Assembly: GCA_024734555.1 (NCBI GenBank)
Contig: JANPWX010000359.1
Coordinates: forward strand, 860,557 to 924,556
Direction of reading: 5' to 3'
DNA from: Trochalopteron elliotii
Taxonomy: Eukaryota > Chordata > Aves > Passeriformes > Leiothrichidae
DNA length: 64,000 nucleotides
Shown: piece by piece, positions 39,080-52,556 of the stretch
How positions within the stretch are numbered: the stretch's first letter is position 1
Layout: each line of letters begins with the position of its first letter
Translations under genes and position numbers: made by a program
The notes under the pieces: model-generated
Told to the model about the DNA's origin: nothing
Database searches by the model: none
The model's input: the letters and a program-made list of their open reading frames with translations, nothing else

Positions 39080-42000
39080 CTGCAGGGGAAAAACAAGTAG
39101 AATAACCTTAATTATTACAGATGGTATCTCATTCATTAGTAGATGACAACATTTTATTTGAAAGCACAAGAAAAGCTGTTTTATAATTCTACAAAGCAAC
39201 TTAATGTGAAACAACCATTACAGTTTGCAGACTACCGAAAGTTTTTAGAAGTCTTTGGTGGAACGAGTTCAAGCAGACTGAGGCCTGTTTCTTGTATTTA
39301 AGCTGACACACAATCTGTGCAAACTGGCACTAATTCAGATGTAAAGACAAACCACGAGAAGGACAAAATACTTGGCTGACATCTAATGTTATCCTTGATT
39401 TTGGAAGTTCATAGTCCTTGAAAGAATACAGTGAGATCATTTAATATCCACTATCTAAGTACATTCACAATTTAATTAGAATATTGCACTCCAAAGCCAA
39501 CATTGGTACCACAAAGGTCAAAATCCACTTTTCTCCTCAATCAGTTTTCAGTCTCCATTTATTTTAATGAATAATATTGACAGTCGCTACAGCTTTCTTC
39601 AAAGTGGTACTCTGTAAATACAGCAGTTGAAGAAATGTGCCACAAGTGTAATCATGCTATCAGCTTTTATCTGTTCTGTCAAAAAGGTTTATTTGCTTTT
39701 GTCCATAACACACGCTACATACAGGAATGAGCAAGACAGCTTTACAAACCATGCTATTGACATGGATTCTTTATCACTCTACTGGACTGTAAAAATGAAG
39801 GAATACATCATATATTGTACACGTGCATTTTTTTTGCTACTTATTTCAAAGGAAGTCAGTGTGCAGTGGTGTTTCTGCAAGTAACAGCTCAAAACGCTGA
39901 TGGTGCTGCTGTATTTCAGCATTTAAAAGCATAAAGGATAATTTACTCTTAAAACTACCTGGGCACGTTATATTTAACAAGTCTCAAATTCTCTTTAGGG
40001 ATTATAATAAGAAAACACTTTGCTTAATCATAAATTTTATATTTATCTTGGCTAAACACCCTCCTTTGGATAGACTGCCATGTTTTGTCAAGAAAAATCA
40101 ACACAGTGGAAATGAAGCACTTGTTCTGTTGTGTGGTCATTCAAAAGAGTATGTAGAAGTAATGTAATTGTGCACCAGCACTGCTGACAATTTCATGCTC
40201 TCATACACTCATTTCAATTTGCTTTAAAAAGGACTATTCCTCCTGGCTAAATATAGTCATCATGAAAAAGCATACCTCGCCTTTGAGCTAATAACACTGC
40301 AAGCCCCAAGACACAACAGCACAAAACCTTCTATATTTTAAGGAACCTGAAGCACTTTCTTCTCACAGTATGTGTTTCTGAAGTGGGACAAATGAGACTG
40401 TTTTTTTTATTAAGGTATTCTCATTTAGTGTACAGATTTCTCTTTGAAAATGACAATTCATTCCCACACCACATTTCTGAATCCCATCCAGCCCCAAACA
40501 AATCATATATATCCAAATGCTTCTTTTTAAAAGCAATGGGTCCTTGTAAAAGCAGCCTATACTTCCACACATTAAAAGATTTTGAGGATTACTGAGACAT
40601 ATAATGGCTCTGGAGGTTCTGGAATCAGACATTCTGTAGGAAGAGCCATTTGGTCATAGAGCATTAACTGCAGCTTTGGAGCCTCTGGTAGCAGTGATTT
40701 TTCAATGAGTTACAGTAGAGCTAAAACTGTAATTACAGTTTGTGACATCTTAAACCCAATTTTTTTTCTTCCTTTTATAATTTACTTATTTTTAAATTAC
40801 TTTAATGTTTAATTTGGGCTTCTAATCTGTGGTTACAGAACTCACCTCCTCACACAACTACTTTTGTCTAAGCTAGAGAGCCGTAATTACCTCCTCAAAT
40901 AAGACATGTAAGTCATTAAAAGAGGGAAACAAACCAGCCAATAACCTGGGATACTGGGATACACCTTTCTCCCACTTGCAATCACATGCAAATTCCACCC
41001 TACACAAGAGACAAAGACAGAAACTGAATTTGAATCCCTTCCTCTCTTCTGCCAGCCGATCCTTTTATCCCCCAGCCCTCAAACACCGTATAGGTGCCTT
41101 ACATCATGCAGATCATGAGGAAGATTTGTCTACAGAAGACTAAAGCAGAAGGCAGTGATGTTCGGGTGTACTCCACAGAGGAGAGCAGCAAAAATTGAGA
41201 AATTGTGCGCGTTCTCTACTCTGCCCAATCTGGGAAGCTGTGCTACAACAGATCATATCCTCCATAGGGAGGCTCCCTTGCTGGCACTCAAGTTAATTTG
41301 GGTAATAATTCAAGGAACTGGATTGTACCTCACACCTAAGAAGAAATTTCAGATATTTACAATGGCAAAATTATAAATCAGGTTCACAGTAAAAGGACTG
41401 AGCAACAAAGCTATTCCATTCTCCACCTTTTGATACGGCCATTATCAGAAAGTTTCTTAGTTTGAAGGTACAAATCAGACCAAAAGAAACCACATTCTGC
41501 TGCTTCCTTCCTTTGGGAATTCATTAATATAGGAAACAAAAATTTTAGAAACAGATTTCCATGTAATATCAAAATTTAGGAATTTTTATTTTAATACTCA
41601 GGAGTAAACACAGGGAGAAAGAGAAAGGCTGGACAAACCTGCTTAACCAGATTATAGTTAATGTAAGGTACTGACCACTATATTCTGACCCGCTTTTCAA
41701 GGATTCCTGGAATTGTTATAACATTACACAAAATACTTTGCATTATCAATAAAAAAACAAATAAAAGAAACCTGCAATCATTTATTATATTTAGGAATTT
41801 AAATAATGCATAAATATTTCAAGACTAGAAGGTTCATTCTTGTGTCGCAATTTCCTCCCTCTATTTATTACAATTGATCAATTAAATTAAAGATTATCTG
41901 TTTGGTCCACTTCACACAGAAAGATACTTTTGTGATGCAGTGCAGTACTTCATAGAAATTTTAAATGTATCTGATTTTTTTAATCATAAAAAGTAAAAAA

Positions 42001-43849
42001 GTGTTTGTTATACATATTGATAAGTCTAACTAAAAACTGTAAAAGTAAATCAGTCCTACAATGTTATAGGAGTTTTACATACAATTTTGAGTACGTTCTT
42101 GGTATAAACTTCAAGTATTTCTGAACAACTTTTTAACCAGCTTCTTTCAATTGTGTCTAAGGTAAATTCAATTCCAAAATACTGAAAAATAGCAAAATGT
42201 TAAATCCCAAGCTACTGAATCAACTCCTATCAATACAAGACATAGCTCATTTGACTGTTATGACCCACATTTCCTAGTCGATTTTTAGATAAAAACAAGC
42301 AGATCACCAGCAAAGGTTTATCTCAAATTCCCACATGTACAGCATGCCACATTAAATATATGCAAATCAACCTCTTTCTCCTCTAGTTTTTTTGAGCCGA
42401 CAACTCAAATGACCTGCAGCCATGGTTAACGATTACAATTATTTGACTTTCATATTTATACAATCAGTCATCAGATATGCATGTTAATTGATTTTAACAG
42501 ATAGTTTTGTATTCTAATGATCAACAGTAAGCGTACATTTTACCAACTTCTTGATTTATAAGAAAATAGAACTTTTATCAGTTTTCACAAATAACCTTCC
42601 ATTGTTTTGATTTACAGTATTCAATGGGAACTTCTCAATAATATGTTAACCTGGAAGTACTCCAAACCAAGGAACCTTAATTTTGGTAGCAAAATTTAAT
42701 TATCCAATTACAGACACTCTTCTATTGTGTCTAAAATTTATTTAAACAATGCATTGTCAATTTATTAGAATTGATGAAAAATAATTTATACTTAAATGGA
42801 CTGGGCAAACAAGTAGTTTGCAGTTATTTAATATTCACATTTTGCCACTTAAAAGTTTCCTTTCTCTTGTTCAAAGAACCTTAATCATGCACTCCTGGAT
42901 TTCAATAAGTCCCCAGATGTCATATAAATGACAGAGTACAACACTATATTTGAGATCCTTATTTTTCAAGTAATATGTTTAAGACTGAAGGGTCCCTCTG
43001 TTGTCATCACTAAATATATTAACTGAACTGGTTTGGATTTTTTTTTTTCACATGGCTGAAAATTTATTCTTTGCAATTAAATTTTTATTTTGAATGCCCT
43101 ATTTCTGGAAGCATAAAATAAGAAATTACAAATTGCACACATTTTCACGTGAAGAACTGACTATCTTCTAAGATTACACAATGTGCAATCATTACCTCCC
43201 CCAATTAATGGTTGTTGTTCCTTAAGTCTATTCATATAAAATAGTGAATATTGCATCTTACTCTCAAAAAATCAGATCATGTCTTGCTCTATAGAAGGGC
43301 TCTCCCATTTTAGGCCTTAATTGCTGTTGTACTAACTGATCATGCACCAATTTTGGTAAAGTAAGAGCTGCTGGATCCCTTTCTCAGCATATTTTAATAC
43401 CAATATAGATATTTTAATTTCTGCAAAATGCAGAATCTTTCCATTTTCTATAAATAAATGCAGAGGCCATTCAGCTTTTATTCAGGTGAGCTTTGTACAC
43501 TTCAAGTTTTGCTACTATTCTCTTTTTGTCTGGTAGCTTCAATTAATTTCAAGTGAGATTTACCCACTATGAGATTCTGAGACATTCTCCACAATAAAAA
43601 GAGATGCTAGAGCACTCATGTAGATACACAATGCTTATGCAAGTTCTTGTAATGGTCCAAGGACAGAAGAAACTCAAAGTCACATTGGACAACCATGAAT
43701 AAGCACCTTAACCCCTAAAACACTCTTTAATGGACTTCTCTGGTTTTTAAAAAGTCTTGATTTCACACTGAACATAATGACAAATATATATATATGATGG
43801 AATTCCGTTGCTTACTTAATAGCTGTTTTCCTTAAACTAAGGTCTGGCA

Positions 43850-43871
43850 ACATGACAAATACATGACAAAT
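43850..43871. repeat. 11-bp perfect duplication
   Basis: acatgacaaat occurs twice head to tail. It is a small replication-slippage product. Confidence 0.8.
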
Positions 43872-44469
43872 ACCAATAAGGCAAATAAACTGTCTTCAAT
43901 CTTTCTGCTACTGGGAAACAACTTCTTGGCCTTCAATAGATCTTGATTTAATTCTGAACATAACAAGAAAGTCAGCAGGTCTACAGAAAGAGGAAATACA
44001 TTCTACTATAACCACTAACCCCATCTGAACACCACAGACATAAGTGCAGAAAGACCCTGGTTTCTTTTCTATGATTCAGTGCTGTAAGTAAGAACCTTGA
44101 AGACTGACTGTAAGGTTTATACTTTTGTAGCCGAGGCAGACCATAACATAAATTGGAAAGGTGAAGTAAAGATCCTATACTTATATGTGAAACTCCAATA
44201 TAAACAGCCAGAAGAAAACAGTGGGAAACATAAAACAAATATTCTAATAAAATCTACATATATATTTTACATGTAATATCTAATAAACTTAGAAAATAGA
44301 TATAATTCCTAGTTTCTAAAAATGCTTTCTATCCCCATTTCTCTTTGAACTTGACTGTTAAAAATTACAAACTTGGTCATGTCAGCTATGAAGAAAAAGT
44401 AAAATTTTAAAACTCCATTACATATGGGCTGACTGAGCCAAAGAAGTCCTAATCTGACTCATAAACGTG

Positions 44470-45475
44470 GAACATTCATTCACATCACAGTAAATGGGGT
44501 TACATCAAGCTACCAATCAGTCATTAGTGGGGCTCTGCAGGGCTCCATTTTAGGCCAGTGCTCTTCAGTGTCTTCATAAATTATGTGGATGGAGGAATCA
44601 AAGGTATACTAAGTTTGCTGATAACACTAAATTGGGAGGAGCTGTTGACTCCTTCCATGGCAGAGAGGCCTTGCAGAACCATCTTAGTGAATTAAACGGC
44701 TCAGCAATCACCAGCTGCATGACAATTTACAAGGGCAAATGCTGGAATCTGCAGCTGGGACAGGGCATACCTGAATGTATGGACAGACTGGGGAATGAAA
44801 GGCTGCACAGCAGCCCCATGAAAACTGCGGGCCCTGCGTAGTGGTGAATTGAATATGAATCAGTAGTGCCCTGGCAACCAGGAGGGTCAGCTGTGCCTTG
44901 GGAGACATCGGGCACAGCATCATCAACCAGGCAAGGAAGGGGATTGTCCTGCTCTGCTCTGCACTGGGGTGGCCTCATCTTGAATATTGTGTGCAGTTTT
45001 GGGCACCGCAATAGAAGAAAGATATTAAGCTATTAGAGAGTGCAGAGGGCCCCAAGGAGGACGCAGGATCTTGAGGGGAAAACATACAAGGAGCAGCTGA
45101 AGTCACTTGGTTCGTTAAGCCTGGAGGTGAATGAGGGGAGACCTGCAGTTACAACTTCCTTGTGAGGGGAAGTGGAAAAACAGACATTGATCTCTCTCCC
45201 CTGTGGTGACCAGTGACAAGGACCCAAGGGAATGGCCTGGAGTTGTGTCAGGGGAGGTTTAGGCTGGATATTTGAAAACGGTTCTTCACCAGAGAGTGGC
45301 TGGGCATTGGAACAGGCTCCCCAGGGGAGTGGTCACAGCATTAAGCGTGACAGAGCTCAAGAAGTGGTTGGACAGCACTCTCAGGTTGGGGCTGCACTGT
45401 GAAGGGCTGGGAGTTGGACCTGATGACCCCTGTGGGTCCCTTCTAACTCAGGATATTCTTTGATTCTATGATTCA
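44470..45475 (+). mobile_element. CR1 LINE 3' portion
   Basis: The copy ends ggatattctttgattctatgattc, the canonical CR1 3' repeat. It starts within the reverse transcriptase just before the decayed ALQGSILGQ box (about 44525-44555). The catalytic box normally FADDT is readable in frame as FADNT at 44614-44628, so the second catalytic aspartate has become asparagine. Downstream are the KGKCWNLQLG segment and the C-terminal HWNRLPRGVV segment (45304-45333). It is about 1.0 kb, 5'-truncated and inactive. Its 3' tail type (actcaggatattc) matches the short copy at 53312-53522. Confidence 0.92.
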
Positions 45476-48400
45476 TGTAACTCAGAATTTATATAAACAC
45501 TTTCACAAGATGCCTAAACCTAGATTAACGTAAAAACAAAAGAAAATACTGTTTACTGCTCACTATTTTTAAACAATATGTTAATTGCTCATCTTGAAGA
45601 TTGATCATTAGAAGTAGTGTATGATTAACAATACTCATTGTATTTACTAAAAACTGAGAGGAAACAAAGAGTAGAAAGCAATTGGTGACAACTTCTGATG
45701 ACAACTTTCATATGAAGAATTGCAACTACAATAAATTCCACAGTTAAGGATTAAATTAAGGCTATGTGTAGAAAGAAGACCAGTAAAACACATTCTGGGA
45801 AATGAGAAAATAGTGTACCTAAAAATGTCCAGTTCTAAGACAAATATGAGTTCAGGGATAGCAAACCACCATACAGACACTTTGGATCACTGAGACTATT
45901 AAGAGGATTGTGACAGGGACAGATGAGTGAAAAAAAATCCAGAAGTTCAGTATGAGTGGCTTAGTATTCAACAGTCTATGCATAATCTTAGTCACAAATA
46001 CGAAGCTGAATCCACGAAATATAGAGAACCATGTACTACACTGCCCTTGTTGCACAGTAACGTGTCCTCTGGCACTATTTCACACAGAAGAAATAATCAT
46101 GGAAATGGGTACATTGAATAAAACTAGGCAGGTAAGTTTAGTTACCTGTATCCACAGGTGATCACACTTGATCGCATAGGATCAAAAATCATCAAGGATA
46201 AGGGTCTTCCATTGTCCTTGATGTAGCAAGTATAGCCTTTAGGATGTTTTGTTAACTTCATACCAAAAACATTTAACTACTTTGCAATTCACTGTATAAC
46301 CTCAACGAAGAAAAAATATATTATCAATCAGCTGGATCAGTTCTTTACAGCCACATGAACTCCAGCAAAGGTGCAAGGCATGAAAAGAAAAATACCAAAA
46401 AATAGGAAGAGAGGGAGGACAAAAGAAAATATTGATCATTTTGATGACAAATTTATCTAAGACCACATACAGGTTATCTAAATGCAATAAAAATCACATA
46501 CATCTAAAACTCCAAGTCTCAGTTTGTGAAACAGAAAACATTATACCACCTCCAAGATGTTTCATTTTAACCAGTATTTGCCCTCCCTAAACGTCACTCT
46601 GTTTTATCATGATGACTGAATTTCAATGGACTTGATAACATTAAGAAACAGAATAATAAGAGTGACATTAGTTTTCTTGCATAAAACCAGCCCACTACTT
46701 GGATGCTGCCTGTCTATAACAAAGTGGCACATGAATACTGCCTAAGTGGCCAAATACCTCTTCTGACACGAAGACTCCTTTGTAAACTCCCAGTGTCACC
46801 AGGAGAACTATGCCTTGTGGCATCCAAATGGACAAAACATAGAAACCCCACTGCTAAGAAAAATGAAAGGCTGCACAGTTTCTCTTTGAACAAGTAACTA
46901 TTTTACACAGAATCATCAAGATACCGAATGCAAACCACAGCAGAAAACTGCTGCAAATTTCAATCCTGTTAGTGGATACATGAATTTAGGGAAGAAGATG
47001 TAAGTATCATCACTGTAGGGCAAAATTGCTGGGTTTTATTTTAAACATGCTTAAACTCAACGTTTTAACTTAAACATTTAAGAGTGATTTCAGTCTGTAA
47101 GTTTTACATCTCTTGCCACCTGAAACTGGCGATCCAAATGTCTATAACAGCGCATTTGAAATGCTGAGTTATATTAATCTCATACTAACTATAGCAGTTC
47201 AATTTCAACAAATTTCTCAGGGTTTTTGCATATTGCTGAATAAATGACTCTGGAATTAGCTGACTTTTCTTGGAGGCATTATATGAGATTATTTCTTAGT
47301 CTCCTCCTCTTTGATTTAGTACACATCTTCAGATAATTTATTAATGGTTTGGATATCTCATTCATCATCTATTATTACTCGTGTCATAAATTAGAGGAAT
47401 GGAACAAAGCACTGGACTGTATGCTTTTTCTATATTCATCAATAAAACAGCTACCTGTGTTAGCAAACACTTTGTAAAGTAGTTGGTTTATCCACTAAGA
47501 TAAAATCAGGAACAGTTTTTTAACTCAAATCCCAAAACAGGTTAGATTTATAGTATAAGAAGCTATTAATGAAATAAAAATCAGGGCTTCACTTTAAAAT
47601 ATAAAAGGGTAGAAATAGCTGGTCTGCAAAACACAAAAGCAAATGTCAGACATTGCTATGTCTTCTAAAATACTCAGATGAATTAGAAGGCTGATGAGTG
47701 CCAGTTTTACCTGGAAAAACGGAATGTTAAAAATGCTATAACTTTGTCAGCATACTATAAAACAGTAAAGAGAAGGAAAGATTCAACCAACAGAAATTTA
47801 AATGTCAACATTTAAATCAGTGGTAATATTGCTCAAGAAGACAAGTTGCCTGAACTAGTGGTAAGTAGCAGAAAAATTAAATCCCTTGCTTTTTCATTTT
47901 CGTTTTTTCTTTCTTCTTTGTTTGTTTAGGTTTTTTTAACAATCTAAACAAAGGACATTGGAAAATACAACTGCGAAAATTTCATGATATTTTCAAGAGA
48001 ATGGATATTAGTGGGAATCCTATAGGTAATAAATTACAGAGCAGTATACTATTCTACATAAAGTACTTGAAAAGAGACATAATTAACATTATTATGAAAA
48101 CATTAACTACTGGCTTTAAAAAGTCATTATGTCAGCATTAAATGACATATTTGAATTAAACATGAATATCCAAAAATCAGTTTTTGTTGTTTTATGTAGA
48201 GACTGTTGATATATTTTGTACACATTCACTGTTTACATTCCTTTCACTAAAAGTAAATCTCTCATTAAGACAAATTAGTGTTTTGCATGATGTAACAATA
48301 CCACACTCACCTTTTTTCTAACTGTTGAAAATATTCTAGCCAGGGTTAGGACTTCATCAATCGAATGAGATACAGAATTTAAGTTCTTATAATAGAAAAG

Positions 48401-51400
48401 AAAAGAACTCCAAATGTTCGACTGGAAGTGGATAAAATGCTTCTAATAGCAACTGTGTATCTAATTTCTACAGGAGAAGAAATTCTTTCATCTTTAGGCA
48501 CTACAGATTAGGTATTTCAGGTTCCAATATGACCTGAAAACAACAAAATAAAAGTTTCCAACTAAATTAAAAGTTTCTTATTGTGCCACCTCTAATTCAG
48601 GACACTCATTATTTTCCTTATAGAACCTTCGCTATCTGTAGCAACTGATGATCAATAAAACATACTTTTACCAATGCATTTTAAAGCTAATTCAACTCAA
48701 CACAGTTACACTCTCCAACACTGTCAGTTACAACTAACAGTGGAACAGAAAATTAACTGTATGAGCTGCATCTTTTGTTAGTCTCCAGTTTGATCAGTTT
48801 GGCAATGATCCTACCTCTTATTCAATCTATAAAGGCAGTTTGCAATCAAAAAGAACCTGATCATTAGATGACGAAAATAAGTAGCACCCTCTTTGTACTA
48901 AGGTGCACTTGGTTTGAGGACTTACATAAAGGGGAGAAGCCAATCCCTTCTCTGATTGAGAGCAGCCATCTGCACTCCCTTATCTCTGGCTCACTTCAGA
49001 CAAAAATGCACAGTGTCAGGGAAATGCTAAAAGTTAACCTTTTCTCTCACAATTATGATATTCACTCATTAGTAGCTACCCTGAATTCTATTTGCAGTCT
49101 TGGTGAATTTCTAACTTCTATAACGGGAAACTTAATTAGACAAGAGAAAATAAGCAAGTCATTCTCAAAATGTCCAGTAGCAATCTAGAAGTAACAGGTA
49201 CAAGATAATTCTCTGGTGAAAAAGGACTTCATTGAACCTGGTCTCCCATGACCAATGGAATTGCTCTAGCAATTGAGGGAGTAGTCAAAAAACTGGAAGT
49301 GTTGGCAATGGCAACATTCACTCATACAAGAGTTTCCCTGACTTAGTGTTTTCAAAGTATCTGAGAGTTTTCCCCTTCCTGTCTTTTTGTTCACTAAGTG
49401 AATGTCTGCATGGAATTCTCAACAGAACCTCAAATCAAGGAACACACATGGTTAATTTACTTCAGACCAACTTCAATATATTAACCTTGGGATGCCTGGA
49501 AGGAGGTTTTTCTTTTCCTCATCCCAAAGAGATTATTACTTCCTTATCTAAAACTTTACAACAAAACCCCAGTGAAAGGTAACTACATTATTTTCCAGAT
49601 AAATAAGCAGGTAACCTGTTCTATATTCTGAATACACAAATGCACTTGTTGGTGATAGATTTTAACATTAATTAATGACAGTATAAAAATACTGAAAAAT
49701 CATGGAAAGAATGCTTTAGCTCATCTCAGATGGAATGTGGAAGACAAGAGTCAAATTAAATAATTATGCCAACATAACCTTCCACTAACTCTTGCTACCT
49801 AATTCTCCTAACCTTCAGGTCTGCTGAAACTATCACCAATGAAGAATAAGTTGCATGCTGAATAGACAGAAACCAACCACCGAGAAGCAAACAAAAATAA
49901 CATTTCTTTTGGTAGAACACAGAATAAAATCAGTGGAATCTTGAATTAAATAATTTTCCCTTTTTAGATTGATTTTTATTGTAGGTTCTGCAAGACACAA
50001 AGTTCTGTCTTCTTTTTAACATCAGATATTCAGAAGACTTCAGATCTTTATATACCTGCTAGATAGGATCAGTACTTGTAAATGTTGACTCAACTTGATT
50101 TTAAGGGACGTCACTGTTACATTCCCTAATTAGAGAAATTACATGAAATTTAAATCTTTTCTTCTCAGCAAGACCATATCCTCTAAATTGTACTAGTACA
50201 ACTGAGTAGCTATTCTCAGATATATTTTTAAGCCCCATATATTAGAACATTCATTCATGTAGTTGATCGGAAGCACATGTGGTCCTGCAATTATCTAACA
50301 CATTTATCACTGGGACAAAAGGCCAAGCAGGACACTTTAACACAAAGTAGTGGTTAAATGCAAGAGGAGAACTGGTAAGACAGTATTCTGAAGGAAGCAG
50401 ACAGGCAGCAGTGGAGGGCCAAAGCCGACCATACCAGGACCAAAGACAAGCCCCTCCACAGGGGGCCGTGAAACTAATTTCCTCAACTCAATTATTACCA
50501 CTAGTAAAGAAGTTTACTACAGCTACATGACTTAACAACTGTTAAACCAGCACTGCTAAATTCAGAATCCACTAAAAACATACTACAAATTGTCGCAAAG
50601 AAATAGGGCTTGTTTACTCCTCATTACAGTGTCAGTGAGTCAAAGAGTTGATTTTAAACAACAAAAGCCTGACAGACGAAAATGCCGCCAGCTCTGTCAG
50701 ACTCCTCTAAGAGAAAGTCAAGGCTCAAATGATTGTGTTGATCTTTGACTGAAACTGTAAAACAAGTCAGCTTCTTCAAAGCCAAACATAACACTGAAGC
50801 CAACAATAAGGAATGTTTTAGTTTTTTCCACACAATGAATTTTCTGATGTCATGAGCTCTGGAAGTTTTTAATCACACTAAAAAAGCATTAGCAAGGCAA
50901 ATGTACATGACCCAGGCCCATAAGCAACTACAGGACTTGTTTTCCTGACTAATCTTATTTTTTCTTCTCTCGCCTAAATTCCAGCATCAATACTTCTGAA
51001 TAATAGATATGCTCAAATTTTTAACCAGCTTTTAACCCACGTTTTCTTTCACTATCTAAATCTGAACAATAATTTGTATTTGATCACTGACTAAACTCCA
51101 CAGTATCTGTATTTTATTAGTCACATGGAAATTGGAGTGCTACCCACAAGACTACAAAATAAAACACTTCAGTGACACAGATCAGAATCAAAAATTCATC
51201 CCATTTAAATACTAACAGCTTTAAGACACGTGATTTTATGCTTTTAATTTAAATAAAGGTAATTGAAAATACCATGTTTACTGTTCAGAAGTGATTCTTA
51301 GATATCCTTCCTGAACTCCTGATTCTCACTATGACCACCTGTATCTTATGTAAGTCTTCTCATTCCTTTTTTTAAAAGTCTACATTCACTAAATCCCTCT

Positions 51401-51406
51401 CAATGT
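45476..51406. other. Unique AT-rich sequence, one good candidate exon
   Basis: No interspersed repeat was recognised. The notable item is the minus-strand splice-bounded segment at 48311-48385. A plus-strand segment at 46088-46131 also has good splice signals (ttcacacag and AGGCAG|gtaagttt) but only 44 bases and no recognisable product. Confidence 0.6.
48311..48385 (-). CDS. Best candidate coding exon, unidentified gene
   Basis: On the minus strand a strong acceptor (ttcttttcttttctattataag) precedes 75 bases, which are followed by a near-consensus donor (AAAAAAG|gtgagtg). The segment is exactly 25 codons in phase 0 with no stop. It starts NLNSVSHSIDEVLT and ends ARIFSTVRKK. The composition (acidic/hydrophobic helix-like stretch, basic end) looks like a real protein. 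I do not recognise the family. Both splice sites plus a clean frame make this the strongest coding candidate in the window. It fits the idea that the minus strand is the sense strand here. The neighbouring exons of the same gene were not established. Confidence 0.38.
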
Positions 51407-51409
51407 NNN
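51407..51409. other. Assembly gap (NNN)
   Basis: Three N lie exactly where the inverted 3' tail of the adjacent CR1 should be. The tail sequence that normally follows (roughly 100 bases ending in a TCATAGAAT-type repeat) is absent on the other side, so the true gap is probably longer than three bases. Confidence 0.95.
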
Positions 51410-52556
51410 CATCTTTTAAATACCTCCATGGATGTTGACCCAACCATTTCCCTGGGGAGCCTATTTCAATGCTTGACAAATCTTTTGGTGTAGAATTTTT
51501 TCCTAATACCTAATCTAAACTTTTCCCTAGCACAACTTGAAGGTGTCTCCTCTTGTCTCATCACTTGTTACCTGGAGAAGAGACTAACCCCCACCTGCAT
51601 ATGACCTCCTGTCAGGTAGTTGTAGAGAGCAATAATGTCTCCCCTGAGCCTCCTTTTCTAGAGGCTAAACAACACCAGCTCCCTCAGCCACTCCAGACTC
51701 CTCACCAGCTTCACTGTCCTTCTCTGGACTTACTCCAGACCTCGAGGTGTTTCTTGTACACAGGATTCAAGGTGTGGCCTCACCAGTGCCAAGTGCAGGG
51801 GGACAATCACTGTCCGGATCCTGTAGGCCACACTGTTGCTGATACAGCCCAGGATGTCAGTGGCCTTTTTGGCCACCTGGGTACACACTGGCTCAGGTTC
51901 TGCAGCTGTCAACCACCACCCCCAGTTCCTTTTCCTCCAGGAAGCTTTCCAGCCACTCTGCCCCAGCCTGTAGCACTGCCTGGGGTTGAAGTGACTCAAA
52001 GGCAGGACTTGGCACTTGGCCTTGTTGAGCCTCAGACCACTGGCCTTGGCCCATCAGTCCACCCTGTCTAGATCCTTCTGTAGAGGCTTTCTATCCTCCA
52101 GCAATCAACATGGTGTCATCAACAGATCTGCCCAACATGGTGTCAGCTGCAAACTTACTGAGGGTGCACTCCATCCCCTCATCCATACCCTTGATAAAGG
52201 TATTAAACAGGGCTTGTCCCACTACTGAGCTCTGGGGACACACACTGTGATCTGTCACCAACTGAATGTAGTTCCATTCACTGTCACTCTCTGGGCCTGG
52301 CCATTTTTACCCAGTGAAGCATCTGCCTATTGAAGCTATGAGCAGCCAGTTTCTCCAGGAGAATGCTGTGGAAAACAATGGCAAAGGCCTAAAGTCTAGG
52401 TAGACAACATCCACAGCCTTTCCCTCATCCAGTAAGCAGGTCACTTTGTCATAAAGAGAGATCAGTTTGGTCAAATATGACTTGCTTTTTCATAAACCCA
52501 TGCTGGCTGATGAGGTTGTCCTGCACATGCTATGTGATGGTGTTCAAGGCAAATGC
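51410..52556 (-). mobile_element. CR1 LINE 3' portion (minus strand), abutting gap
   Basis: The inverted CR1 consensus can be followed almost continuously: the 3' untranslated region (aaatacctccatggatg), then reverse-transcriptase C-terminal sequence up to the cacatgctatgtgatggtg phrase where it stops. It is about 1.15 kb, 5'-truncated. The coding strand has many stops, and the long antisense frame at 51553-52071 is an artefact. Compared with the copy at 15499-17376 it lacks the microsatellite expansion and so shows the ancestral state. Its extreme 3' end is lost at the N gap. Confidence 0.92.

Larger units (their letters stand above)
36186..44469. other. Unique AT-rich sequence with two GC-richer islands
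   Basis: I see no named interspersed repeat. Two stretches stand out in base composition: 37490-37620 (about 57% G+C by hand count) and 41150-41290 (about 50%), against roughly 31% in sampled background lines. Candidate minus-strand exons lie at 36665-36705 and 39018-39079. An AAATAAT-rich simple repeat occupies 38571-38645, and an 11-bp duplication (acatgacaaat) lies at 43850-43871. Confidence 0.55.

Noticed and set aside
46088..46131. Plus-strand segment with good acceptor and AGGCAG|gtaagt donor
   Set aside because: Only 44 bases with one open frame of 14 codons, and on the strand opposite to the other evidence. Probably chance splice-like sites.
51553..52071. 172-codon plus-strand open frame
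   Set aside because: It is antisense to a minus-strand CR1. The sequence follows the inverted CR1 consensus throughout, so the frame is incidental.
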